From assembly GCA_963813345.1 (NCBI GenBank), contig CAWEYR010000004.1, positions 186,001 to 250,000 on the forward strand: a stretch of DNA of 64,000 nt. Reading direction: 5' to 3'. Each line of letters begins with the position of its first letter. The first letter of the stretch is position 1. This DNA is from CAWDDA01 sp963813345 (GTDB lineage: Bacteria; Acidobacteriota; Blastocatellia; RBC074). Positions 8,212 through 18,037 of this stretch are shown here, in pieces. The notes beneath the pieces are model-generated. The model worked only from the letters and a program-made list of their open reading frames with translations. It was not told where the DNA came from and made no database searches. Both the position numbers and the translations under genes were made by a program.

Positions 8212-9912
8212 GTGAAAACTTTGACAGCGCCAAGTCAAAAATGGGTTCCTAAATCGCTCTTGTGCTTGCGAGGCTACACCCGACAGGACCTCGTCTCGGA
8301 CCTGATCGCAGGTGTGACGGTGGGCTTAGTTGCACTTCCGTTGGCTATGGCGTTTGGGATCGCTTCTGGCGTCACGCCCCAGGCAGGGATTTACACGGCC
8401 GTAGTGGCCGGCTTTCTCGTATCGGCTTTGGGCGGTTCACGCCTTCAGATCGGCGGCCCCACCGGGGCGTTCGTGGTCATCGTTGCTGGAATCATCGCGG
8501 CCCACGGTATCTCTGGCCTGCTGATGGTTACCTTAATGGCCGGCGTGATCCTCCTGCTCATGGGAGTGACAGGCTTGGGGACGGCTGTGAAATATATCCC
8601 CCGCCCGGTCACTATTGGATTCACGAACGGCATTGCCGTCCTCATCGCTTCGACCCAGATCAAAGACTTCCTGGGCCTTGAGACCGGCGCCTTACCAAGT
8701 GATTTCGTATTGCGTATGCGCCTCCTGGCGGATAATCTTGGCAGCATCCACTGGCTTACCCTGGTAGTTGCCATCAGTTCTCTCGCCATCATTTTGCTGC
8801 TCCCGAGACTGACTAAGCGCGTCCCTGGCTCAATCGTCGCCCTCGTGCTGGCTACTCTCGCCGTGGCCGCTCTCGGACTTCCCGTAGAGACCGTCGGGAG
8901 TAGGTTCGGCGGTATCCCGACTGGCTTGCCAGATGTTTCCATACCACAATTTCGTCCCGAACTGATCGTTCCTTTGCTGCCGGCGGCCGTCACCGTAGCG
9001 ATGCTGGCCGCCATTGAGAGCCTTCTATCCGCGGTAGTCGCGGATAATATGAGCGGCGACAGACATAACTCCACCATGGAACTGATCGCACAGGGCATTG
9101 CTAACATTGCCGTCCCTTTGATCGGAGGTATACCGGCCACGGGCGCGATCGCGCGCACGGCCACGAACATCAGATCAGGCGCTCGCACACCGGTTGCGGG
9201 AATGGTCCACGCATTGACGTTGCTCGTCATTTTACTGGTTGCCGCGCCTCTCGCACGTTTCATTCCGCTGGCCACGTTGGCAGCTATCCTCTTCGTGGTC
9301 GCCTATAACATGAGTGAATGGCGCGAAGTAAGGACGATACTCAAGCTTTCAAAAGCGGACATAGCGGTGTGGGTTATGACGTTCGCCTTGACCGTGCTGG
9401 CCGACCTGACTGTAGCGGTCGAGATCGGAATGCTCTTAGCAGCGCTGCTGTACATCTATCGGGTCTCGCAGACGACTACGGTGGTCCCGGTGACCGAGGA
9501 ATATATCGAGGACGGTCGTCCGCACGTCCTGCAAGACAAGCTGCTGCCTCCCTACGTCCTGGTCCTGCGGATACATGGTCCGTTTTTGTTCGGGGCAACG
9601 GAGAAACTGTCCGATGCGACAGTCGATGTAGACTCGCTTCCACCTGTAGTGATCTTGCGTCTCAGAAATATGACAGCCATTGACGCTACGGGCCTGCACG
9701 AGTTGGAGAGGCTCACTGAGCGCCTGCGCGCCACGGGTCGCACACTGCTTTTGTGTGGCGCCCGTAGTCAACCGGAACAGTTGTTGAGGCAGTCGACGTT
9801 CCTTCAGTATCTCGGCGAGGAGAACATGCTTCCACATGTTGAAGCGGCGTTATCGCGCGCCCGCGAAGTCTACGAAGCGGGGCGGCGATCCACTGGTCAA
9901 TCCGGTCAATAA
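8212..9912 (+). CDS. SulP/SLC26-family anion transporter with STAS domain
   Basis: SulP proteins move sulfate, bicarbonate or other anions across the inner membrane. The 566-residue protein opens with a cytoplasmic segment and the family motif DLIAGVTVGLVALPLAMAFG. It then has about ten to twelve hydrophobic segments with GLYTA-like AGIYTAVVAGF and GGPTGAFVV, and a C-terminal STAS domain from about residue 440 (PPVVILRLRNMTAIDATGLHEL). The start is GTG 8212. Neighbouring genes do not name the substrate. The 184-base gap before it (8028-8211) shows no feature I can support. Confidence 0.92.
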   Translation: MKTLTAPSQKWVPKSLLCLRGYTRQDLVSDLIAGVTVGLVALPLAMAFGIASGVTPQAGIYTAVVAGFLVSALGGSRLQIGGPTGAFVVIVAGIIAAHGISGLLMVTLMAGVILLLMGVTGLGTAVKYIPRPVTIGFTNGIAVLIASTQIKDFLGLETGALPSDFVLRMRLLADNLGSIHWLTLVVAISSLAIILLLPRLTKRVPGSIVALVLATLAVAALGLPVETVGSRFGGIPTGLPDVSIPQFRPELIVPLLPAAVTVAMLAAIESLLSAVVADNMSGDRHNSTMELIAQGIANIAVPLIGGIPATGAIARTATNIRSGARTPVAGMVHALTLLVILLVAAPLARFIPLATLAAILFVVAYNMSEWREVRTILKLSKADIAVWVMTFALTVLADLTVAVEIGMLLAALLYIYRVSQTTTVVPVTEEYIEDGRPHVLQDKLLPPYVLVLRIHGPFLFGATEKLSDATVDVDSLPPVVILRLRNMTAIDATGLHELERLTERLRATGRTLLLCGARSQPEQLLRQSTFLQYLGEENMLPHVEAALSRAREVYEAGRRSTGQSGQ

Positions 9913-9981
9913 GGTTCTCTCTTAGACTTAGTCAACTGGGGCGCTGAAGCGGATCACTTCCGTATAGCCGAATTGATCGAA

Positions 9982-9998
9982 CCCGGCCTTCGGCCGGG
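9982..9998 (+). terminator. GC-rich hairpin after the SulP gene
   Basis: CCCGGCC at 9982-9988 pairs with GGCCGGG at 9992-9998 around a TTC loop. There is no T-run behind it, so it is a possible but weak terminator. Confidence 0.35.
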
Positions 9999-10070
9999 GA
10001 CACTTCGCGTGGCATAATGTCCAGGACAGTGCCTGAGCCTAGCTCCGCCAGGGGCCAAAGAGTCAGGAAC

Positions 10071-11112
10071 ATGCGCCACAAGCGAGTTGTCATCACTCAT
10101 TACGGCGGCCCGGAAGTGATCACCGCCATCGAAGAAGATATCCCCACCCCAAAGGCAGGCGAGGTACGAGTGAAGGTGTTGGCGGCGGGGGTCAGTCTGC
10201 CGGACGTCCTGGCGCGCGAGGGCGTCCATCCCGAAACGCCGCGCGTGCCTTACACGCCGGGTTGGGATCTCGTCGGAACCGTCGATCAACTCGGCGAAGG
10301 CGTGACTGGCTTCGAACTGCGCCAGACAGTCGCCGCCATGCCCATCCACGGGTGCTACGCGCAGTACGTGTGCGTGCCCCAACGCAAGCTCGTCCCCGTG
10401 CCTGCGGGATTGGACGCGGCGGAGGCGGTCGCCGTGGTGTTGAACTACATCACCGCGTATCAGATGCTGCATCGATCGGCGAAGGCCCAGCCCGGACAGA
10501 GCATGTTGATCCACGGGGCCTCGGGTGGCGTCGGCTCCGCGATGTTGCAGTTGGCGAAGCTGGCCGGCGTCGAGATGTACGGAACGTGTTCGGCGCAGGG
10601 GGCCACAGTGGTCCGGGAACTGGGCGGCATCCCCATCGACTACAAGAACGCGGACTTCGTGAAGGAGATTCATCGCCTTACCGGTGACGGCGTCGACGCC
10701 GTGTTCGACGGCATCGGCGGAGACAATCTGTGGCGCTCCCGCGACGCCCTGCGCGAGGGCGGCCGCGTGGTAACCTACGGCTTCCAGTCGAAATTGCGTA
10801 GGGGACGCGTGGCTTCCGGCAGCGAGGGGCGTCATACCATTCGCGAGTCCGCTGAATTGGGTTGGTTCATCCTGCGCAATTGGTTCAAGCCCGGCCGAAA
10901 GAGCATGGTGCCGTACAGCATCCAGATGGTTGATGCGGTTCAAACCGGCGTGGTTCCGTCATGACCTGCTAACGCTGCTCGACCTGCTGAAACAAGGCAA
11001 GATCAAGCCCCTGATCGCGCAACGGTTGCCGCTCGAAGAGGCGCGCCGCGCGCACGAGATGCTGGGCGAAGGCGGAGTGCTGGGCAAGATCGTACTGCTG
11101 CCGAACGGCTAG
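10071..11112 (+). CDS. Quinone oxidoreductase-like MDR-family NADPH dehydrogenase (frameshift)
   Basis: This medium-chain dehydrogenase/reductase resembles zinc-free quinone oxidoreductases that use NADPH. It shows GGPEVI near the N-terminus, AAGVSLPDVLAREG, the family segment PGWDLVGTVDQLGEGV, and the nucleotide-binding motif HGASGGVGSA at about residues 147-156. There are no structural-zinc cysteines. The frame is broken near 10930-10945; the next frame continues MRFKPAWFRHDLLTLLDLL and ends IVLLPNG at 11112, which completes a normal length of about 345 residues. The start is ATG 10071. The local base composition looks richer in G+C than the flanks, so recent acquisition is possible. Confidence 0.85.
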
Positions 11113-11593
11113 CGAACATGGCTCCCGGCCGTTCTTCTTGAAGTTCTTTATTCATTTGCCATAGCTCGTCGTCCGAAGATGATCTCTCGATGGCGGGGAA
11201 CAGGGTGCCCTCTTCGAAGCGTATGTGGAGCTGGAGCGCTTCTCCGAGCTCGCTGAGCAGACTGCCTTCGATCGTCTCAAGCCTCGCCAGCTTGTCGCGC
11301 AACCCGGCAACCAGTCGCGTGATTTCAACGTGCTGGCGTAACGTTTCTGTGATTTCAAGAGCATCCGGCGACTTATGTTTTGCCAACAGCGGCAATACGA
11401 ACTGCTCTTCCTGCAAAAAGTGCCTCTGCAGATCGCTCTCCCAGAAATTCGCAAAACGGACGGCGGCGTCTTTCGAGCTGTCAGGATCGTTTGCCTCTCC
11501 CACGATTTTCAGGTTTCTGGCCTGAACCAGAGCGTGATGATGATCGTGAGAGAGAGGGTAGAGACTTCGATGACGCTTCATGCTTTGATCCAC
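11003..11593 (-). CDS. Hemerythrin HHE domain protein
   Basis: The first 150 residues form a hemerythrin-like four-helix bundle. It shows the expected iron ligands: an early SHDHHHALVQA, HFLQEEQFVLPLL in the second helix, RQHVEI in the third and IRFEEGTLFP in the fourth. Proteins of this type bind a di-iron centre and sense or handle oxygen or nitric oxide. The open frame runs on for about 40 low-complexity residues that overlap the 3' end of the MDR gene antisense, so the real stop was probably lost to an indel and lies near 11110-11140. It is 24 bases downstream of the secreted-protein gene and in the same direction as ric. Confidence 0.85.
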   Translation of the reverse strand: MDQSMKRHRSLYPLSHDHHHALVQARNLKIVGEANDPDSSKDAAVRFANFWESDLQRHFLQEEQFVLPLLAKHKSPDALEITETLRQHVEITRLVAGLRDKLARLETIEGSLLSELGEALQLHIRFEEGTLFPAIERSSSDDELWQMNKELQEERPGAMFASRSAAVRSCPALRLRPASRARGAPLRAATVARSGA

Positions 11594-11616
11594 GTTCCGG
11601 TCAGAAATGCCATAAG

Positions 11617-12015
11617 TCAGGGAACTCTGTGCCCATCTGTGCTTCCCGCGAACTGGATCTCCTGGACCTCCGGCACTCCATAGGGGGATCTCAGGCGGGC
11701 GATCGTAACTTTGAAAACGTCGGCTTTTTCGCGCTCAACGTGGATGCAGTGGAACGAGGCAACAAGCTTTGTCTCGTCGATCTGTTTACCGCGATAGATG
11801 TAGGTGCAGGCTTCGCCGTTTGCCATTCTCTGCTCGTCGTGGACCACAAGGTACTCGCCACGCAAGAGCACGCCACCGAGTTTGACAAGGTCGGTGAACT
11901 CAACGACGGCAGATTCGACGCGCGGTGTGGCCGCGCTCGTTTCTGACGACCAAGAGCCGCCAGCAAGGATGAACATCCCGAACAGCACTAATGTGACCTG
12001 AATAATGCGTTTCAT
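11617..12015 (-). CDS. Small secreted conserved protein, unknown function
   Basis: The 132-residue product starts at MKRIIQVTL, where GGAGG precedes the ATG at 12015; the frame is open further upstream without support. The N-terminus is a clear signal peptide ending around SSETSAATP. The mature part has a pattern I associate with acidobacterial conserved proteins (VKLGGVLLRGEYLVVHDE, then a Cys in GEACTYIYRG and another in SFHCIHVER). The function is unknown. It sits between ric and the hemerythrin gene, which suggests a link to nitrosative or oxidative stress. Confidence 0.75.
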   Translation of the reverse strand: MKRIIQVTLVLFGMFILAGGSWSSETSAATPRVESAVVEFTDLVKLGGVLLRGEYLVVHDEQRMANGEACTYIYRGKQIDETKLVASFHCIHVEREKADVFKVTIARLRSPYGVPEVQEIQFAGSTDGHRVP

Positions 12016-12207
12016 AATCGGCCTCCTGACTTTCAGAAATCCTGACTGTCCAACGTTTGGGCAATCGATGTGCCAGCGGATCTCCTTTCTTTTCAGATTC
12101 TTTTCGTGACCAGGGAGACAAAAGTGGGGAGAACTCCGCAACTGTGCGTTAAATCACGCGCCACTTTCCCGGCGCGCTCGTTGTTTCAAGCGCCCATGCA
12201 ATAGTGC

Positions 12208-12969
12208 TCACCAAATCCGCAGACTCCGGACTTCCCCGGCGCGCTCGGCAGCGTTCTCCATTTCGACCGCTCGCGGGAAAAGGATGTTGTTCTCCAGATG
12301 GATGTGCACGTGCAGGTCGGCTTCTAACTCCTGCAATGCCTGATAAAGAGCCTGAAAGCTGGCACAAGCATTTGGCGGCAGTGTGTAACCCTCAGTGATA
12401 TGCCGCAGCTCGACCAGCAACTCGCCCGCTCTGTCGTGCTCCTCGGTCATCATCCGCACCGGATTTCGCACGGTAATAAAGAACGGTGGCATGACAGATC
12501 GTCCTTCGGAGACGGCCTTTTCCATTCGCTCAATGAAAGGGAAGAGCACTTGCTCCTCTTTGAGCATATGCGGAATCAGATCCTGCTTAAGGTGTTCAAA
12601 CACCTTTCGAAGCTCTATCAATTCAGGATGATTCTCCGCGTGCTTCAAACACACCTTGTCGGCCAGCGTTTCCAACCGGGCCAGTTCCTGTCTGGTAAAC
12701 AAGTGATGCTTGTCAACGATGTAGGCCGCCAGCGACGTGAGTGATTCGGCTTGCCAGTCGCGCAGCTTATCGCCAGGGTTGATGGCGTATGCAGCAGTTG
12801 CCAGAAGTTCAAGAATCGGACTGACGGGCAGATCCAATTTTTGGCAGGCGTCTTCAAGCGTGCGGCCTCCGCCGCAACAGTAATCGATGCCCAACTGCTC
12901 GAAGATGCGAGTCGCACCCGGCACTGTGACGGCCAACTCGCCAACTTTGTTCAATTTATTGACTGACAT
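12208..12969 (-). CDS. ric: Iron-sulfur cluster repair di-iron protein Ric (ScdA/YtfE)
   Basis: Ric proteins repair iron-sulfur clusters damaged by nitric oxide or peroxide, using a non-heme di-iron centre. The N-terminal ScdA domain is present (GATRIFEQLGIDYCCGGGR, cysteines at residues 31-32). It is followed by a hemerythrin-like bundle with ligands in DKHHLFTRQEL, LKHAENHPEL, IPHMLKEEQVLFPFI, TEEHDRAG and DLHVHIHLENNILFP. Length (253) is typical. The ATG at 12969 has AAAGGAG six bases upstream. The gene faces a ywiC-like gene across a 166-base divergent gap with a CRP/FNR-type palindrome. Confidence 0.95.
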   Translation of the reverse strand: MSVNKLNKVGELAVTVPGATRIFEQLGIDYCCGGGRTLEDACQKLDLPVSPILELLATAAYAINPGDKLRDWQAESLTSLAAYIVDKHHLFTRQELARLETLADKVCLKHAENHPELIELRKVFEHLKQDLIPHMLKEEQVLFPFIERMEKAVSEGRSVMPPFFITVRNPVRMMTEEHDRAGELLVELRHITEGYTLPPNACASFQALYQALQELEADLHVHIHLENNILFPRAVEMENAAERAGEVRSLRIW

Positions 12970-13059
12970 AGAACTCCTTTGGTATCCAAATGAAGAAGAT
13001 TGTTAACATGCTCGTTTTCACTACACTTGCAGCTTATCGGTCTGCGTTCGCACACACAG

Positions 13060-13071
13060 TGACTTAAGTCA
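13060..13071. promoter_or_regulatory. Palindromic CRP/FNR-type operator between ric and ywiC-like gene
   Basis: TGACTTAAGTCA is a perfect 12-base palindrome with the TGA-N6-TCA layout used by CRP/FNR-family regulators. On the minus strand a -10-like GATAAG lies about 30 bases from its centre, which places the palindrome near -41.5 of a ric promoter, the usual class II activator position. Such regulators (FNR, DNR, NnrR types) control nitric-oxide defence genes in other bacteria. The binding protein is not in the window. Confidence 0.55.
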
Positions 13072-13135
13072 TCGTTTGGAAATTTTTGCCGTGGTGTGAT
13101 GGTTACCCAGGAAGCGTCAATCCTGAGGGAAAACG

Positions 13136-13945
13136 ATGAGCTTGCGATCCACTCTGGGTCTGCCGAGAGAGCATGGCGCGTGGGCGATGTTCTATGTGCC
13201 GTTCATGCTTGGCATTCTGGTGGCAGGGAGGGTCTCGCTGCCAGTTCTGCTATTGCTGCTGGCAACTTCGGCTGTTTTTATCTCGCGCGAATCCTTGTTG
13301 ATATGGTGGCGCTCCAGGAGCCGCGGTCGCAAAACCCTGGCCTCCCGCAGGGCGGGGCGCTTGTTGCTCGTCTATCTCGCAAGTGCTGTGGCGAGTGGCG
13401 TTCCGCTGATTTTGTTCTACCGGCTTTACTGGCTGTTGCCACTCGCCTTGATCGGGGGCGTGTTATTGGTGGTCAATGGTAAGCAGGGGACGCGGTTAGA
13501 AGATCGCTCCGTAACGAGCGAAGTCCTGGCGATCGTGGGATTAACGCTAACGGCACCGGCAGCATATTACGTCGCGCGTGGAGAATGGGACCAGTGGGCT
13601 GTGTGGCTGTGGATGCTGAGCTCAGCCTATTTCGCCAGCAGCGTCTTTTACGTCAAGCTGCGTGTGACTGGACTGCATGCGAGGCGGCCAGACGACAGGC
13701 GCCGCGCGCGTTGGCAATGCATTGCTTATCATGTGTTTTTGCTTACAGCGCTGTCGGTGCTTTCCATTACGGGCAGCCTTTCACTTTTCGTCTTGCTCGC
13801 CTTTACACCCGCGTTGATCCGCACGTTATGGAGCCTGCTAAAGCCGGCGCCATCCCTAAACCTGAAGCGCATCGGAATTACCGAGATTGTCTATGCGCTG
13901 ATCTTTTTGCTTTTCACGACGCTCACCTTCGGGATGGCTGAATAG
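13136..13945 (+). CDS. YwiC-like integral membrane protein
   Basis: The 269-residue protein begins LGLPREHGAWAMFYVPFMLG, the signature start of YwiC-like proteins, and has about eight hydrophobic segments with short loops. Its biochemical role is not known. In Bacillus subtilis ywiC lies near nitrate-respiration genes. Here it is divergent from ric, so a link to nitrate or nitric-oxide metabolism is an attractive inference. The start ATG 13136 has GAGGG about 7 bases upstream. Confidence 0.85.
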   Translation: MSLRSTLGLPREHGAWAMFYVPFMLGILVAGRVSLPVLLLLLATSAVFISRESLLIWWRSRSRGRKTLASRRAGRLLLVYLASAVASGVPLILFYRLYWLLPLALIGGVLLVVNGKQGTRLEDRSVTSEVLAIVGLTLTAPAAYYVARGEWDQWAVWLWMLSSAYFASSVFYVKLRVTGLHARRPDDRRRARWQCIAYHVFLLTALSVLSITGSLSLFVLLAFTPALIRTLWSLLKPAPSLNLKRIGITEIVYALIFLLFTTLTFGMAE

Positions 13946-13984
13946 CGGATCGTCCGAGAGCACCTATGCTGGCCTGGCGCATGC

Positions 13985-14240
13985 GCTGCGAAGCAGCGCT
14001 AGCCACCGCGGAGCGGTGGGAGAACGTAGCCAGGGGTTGAGTCTTCGAAACCCCTGGTTGCATGTGTGAGAATGGTTACATCCCGGAGGGATGCGAGAAA
14101 CGGATCCGTAAAACGTCGCCACTTCTCGCATCCCTCCGGGATGCACTGGTCAACGGAATCGGTCCAGGGGTTTCGAAGACTCAACCCCTGGCTACGTTCT
14201 CTCACCGCTCCGCGGTGATTGCGTGCTTCGCAGCGTAGCG
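13985..14240. repeat. Large nested inverted repeat (about 250 bases)
   Basis: This element fills the gap between convergent ywiC-like and prmA. Reading inward, the outer arms are GCTGCGAAGCAG-like, then CCACCGCGGAGCGGTG, then AACGTAGCCAGGGGTTGA and GTCTTCGAAACCCCTGG. The inner arms are CATCCCGGAGGGATGCGAGAA and its inverse. Each block is itself partly palindromic, so the whole can fold as a long cruciform with side hairpins. It is unrelated in sequence to the AAGCTT family. No coding sequence is visible in this 331-base gap. Confidence 0.9.
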
Positions 14241-14293
14241 GAATGCTGGAACTTGGCGCTACCTGGAGTTCAAGCTTTAGCTTGCCAGCATTC
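14241..14293. repeat. Half copy of AAGCTT repeat overlapping the prmA stop
   Basis: GAGTTCAAGCTTTAGCTTG at 14266-14284 is one arm of the AAGCTT family without its partner. It is enclosed by GAATGCTGG (14241-14249) and CCAGCATTC (14285-14293), the latter being prmA coding sequence. On the minus strand the last codons of prmA and its TAA stop come from the repeat word GCAAGCTAA. Confidence 0.85.
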
Positions 14294-15150
14294 GAAGTGT
14301 CACCCATTCTCCATCGGGTTTCCGTTCCACAACCGTGAACTGTTCCCTGACGAACGCAGCTTCAACATCGCCTTCCTGTTCAATAAGAATACCGGAAGCA
14401 ATAAGAACACCTTTTGGTCGTAGCACTCTCGCGAACATTTCTGAAAGCGTAATCAGCACATCTGCAGTCAGGTTCGCAGTGACGCAATCAAAACTCCTCG
14501 CCTTCATATGCAGCGAGATTGTTTACTTCGAACGACACGTCGTCACCAACGCCATTGATTGCCGCATTCTCGATTGCGACTTCAATCGCTTCAGGATCGA
14601 TATCAAAACCCACAACGCGAGAAGATTCCGGTGCGAGCTTCAACGCGGCAATCGCGAGAATTCCGGTTCCTGTTCCAACATCGAGAAGAGAACCACCCTT
14701 CCAGTGCGCGTCCAGCATCTCAAGACACCCGCGCGTAGTTTCGTGCGTTCCGGTTCCAAATGCCATTCCAGGATCAATCTGAACCACAACTCGATCTGAG
14801 TCGACGACTTCATCGATCTTCCATGAAGGCGCAATGATAAGGCGGTCTCCTATCTGGACAGGCGAGTAGCCCTTCTTCCATTCGGAGAGCCAATCCTCAT
14901 CGGCAACAGTGAGGGCTTTCACCGACCTGAGAGCGTTCGGAGCTACCTCCGCCAACCGGAGCGCGGCGAGCAGCTGATCGCGCATTTCTCCCTCGTCTCT
15001 GGGTGTATCGAAATACGCTCGCAGCACGATAACGCCGGGTTCGGCGTCAGAGAATTCAATGCCGGTTGTGCCAGCAATCCAAAGCTGTGCGTTTACAGCC
15101 TGTTCCGCGACTCGCAGAATCTCGAGCTCAAGCGCATGCCAGACTTTCAT
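14277..15150 (-). CDS. prmA: Ribosomal protein L11 methyltransferase (frameshift)
   Basis: PrmA trimethylates ribosomal protein L11 with S-adenosylmethionine. It shows the N-terminal recognition domain, DEDWLSEWKKGYSPVQIG, DPGMAFGTGTHETTRGCLE, and the SAM motif LLDVGTGTGILAIAA, followed by GFDIDPEAIEVA. The frame breaks near 14495 just after NLAAYEGEEF and resumes as FDCVTANLTADVLITL, the expected catalytic NLT segment. The ATG at 15150 overlaps the era stop (ATGA). The stop codon lies inside a repeat arm. Confidence 0.93.
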
Positions 15151-16050
15151 TTGTCGGCGATTCCAAGGTCATCCAGTGTTCGTGGATCATTTCGCCAGTG
15201 TTCCTGCACGCGCACAAACAGATGGAGCCTGACGTGGCGTTCAAGAAGCTGCTTCGATCCTCCTGCGGGCTTCTATTCCTACCTGTTTAAGGCGCTGCCC
15301 TCCGCGGCCGATTATGATCGGCTTTTGTGATTCCCGTTCGACATAGATGACGCAATGAATCTCGGTCGCATCGGGTTCTTCCGTCCAGTTCTCGACACGC
15401 ACGGCGGATGTGAATGGAATCTCTTCTGACGTCACCGAAAGAATCTGCTCGCGTACCAGCTCGGCGACGATCGTCCGTTCAGTCTGGTCAGTATATTGAT
15501 CGGGATCGTAAAGCGGATCACCTTCGGGAAGATAGTCGATGACAGTTCGAACGAGCAGGTCGCATCCGTCGCCTGTGCGCGCAGAGATCGGAATGACCTC
15601 GGCAAAGTCATGTTCGCGGCGATAACTGTCGATAAGCGGCAACAACTCGCGTTTGTTCGGAATCAGGTCGATCTTGTTGAGAATGAGGAGCGTTTTTTTG
15701 TTAGCGTTTTTTACAAGGTCGAGAGTATAGCGGTCTCCGGCGCCAAGGCTCGAACCTGCATCACGAATCAGAAGCGCGACATCGACAGTCGAGAGCGCAT
15801 CCGTGACTGTACCCATCATTCTACGGTTGAGCGCATAGCCAGGCTTATGGATGCCAGGCGTGTCTACAAAAACAATCTGACCTTGAGGAACGTTCAGGAT
15901 GCCGAGGATTCGAGTACGAGTTGTTTGAGGTTTGTCTGAAACCGCGGCGATATGCTCACCCACGAGGTGATTGAGGAGAGTTGACTTCCCCGCATTGGGC
16001 CGCCCGATGAGGGCGGCCAGTCCCGAGTGAAACTTCGAGTCGGAGTTCAT
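15147..16050 (-). CDS. era: GTPase Era (frameshift near C-terminus)
   Basis: Era binds 16S rRNA and assists 30S ribosome assembly. From the ATG at 16050 it has G1 GRPNAGKST, a switch region with KPQTTRTRILG, G3 DTPGIH, G4 NKIDL, and the KH domain with IIGRGGQRLKQVG. A one-base insertion near 15245 ends the first frame at EAAS. The other frame supplies the normal C-terminus (LERHVRLHLFVRVQEHW and so on to IADK) and stops at 15147-15149, overlapping prmA. The frame is open upstream of 16050 only through a repeat, so MNSDSK is the probable start. Confidence 0.95.
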
Positions 16051-16097
16051 TGAGTGCTGGGATGAGGGTACGTTGTACCGGCTTTTAGCCGGAAGCG

Positions 16098-17470
<1,373 letters not shown>

Positions 17471-17481
<11 letters not shown>

Positions 17482-17897
17482 CGAGCAATTGGCGCCTCAA
17501 GCGCCTTTCGAGCCGGTTCATCTCTCCGTTGTCAGTCTCGTGATCGAAACCCGCCAGATGAAGGATTCCGTGAATCACGAGGTGCTCGAGCTCACGTTCG
17601 AGCTCAAGCGATAACTGGCGCGCATACTTTTCGGCCGTCTCGACCGAAATGATAACATCGCCCAGGTGCTGCGCCGTCCGGCGCCTCTTCATAAGAAAAA
17701 CTTAATACATCGGTCGCCGAGTCGATTCCGCGATAAGCACGGTTCAATTTTCGCATCGCGCGGTCTCGAATGAAAGTCACATCGAGCGTCGCGTCAGGGC
17801 GCCCAATCCGGTCCAAAACCGTCCGCGCCAGCCGGGCTAACCCTTCAGAATCCACCCGGCAATACCGCTGCCGATTGATAATCTCGACGGGAAGCAT
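17471..17897 (-). CDS. ybeY: Endoribonuclease YbeY (frameshift)
   Basis: YbeY is a zinc-dependent RNase needed for 16S rRNA maturation and ribosome quality control. The zinc motif H-G-x-L-H-L-A-G-x-D-H is present (HGILHLAGFDHETD). The upstream part has LDVTFIRDRAMRKLNRAYRG and TDVLSFSYEE. The frame shifts near 17690 and continues HLGDVIISVETAEKYA. The ATG at 17897 (MLPVEIINRQ) is chosen because everything further upstream is repeat. The order phoH, ybeY, corC, era is a common bacterial arrangement. Confidence 0.93.
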
Positions 17898-17902
17898 AAG
17901 AG

Positions 17903-18033
17903 AGGGGGTCGGGGGTCGGGGGTCAGGGTCGGGTATGGAGTTCAAGCTTTAGCTTGCTGGTCGGTAACCCGATTGTTGAAACAGCAAGCTGAAGCTTGAA
18001 CTCCATACCCCGACCCCTGACCCCTGACCCCCT
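17903..18033. repeat. AAGCTT-core inverted repeat with GGGGGTC/GGGGTCA arms (copy 3)
   Basis: The left arm has GGGGGTC and GGGTCAG units, then GGGTATGGAGTTCAAGCTTT and AGCTTGCTG. The right arm from about 17982 is its inverse and ends in TGACCCC units. The plus-strand G-tracts fit a G-quadruplex pattern. It fills the gap between phoH and ybeY, which run in the same direction. Confidence 0.94.
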
Positions 18034-18037
18034 TCTT

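Noticed and set aside
9954..10943. Long minus-strand open frame opposite the MDR dehydrogenase
   Set aside because: It is antisense to a protein with clear family motifs, and its translation is His/Arg-rich without recognisable domains.
8212..13945. Genomic island carrying sulP to ywiC-like gene
   Set aside because: Base composition may differ but there is no integrase, tRNA, direct repeat or mobile gene at either edge.
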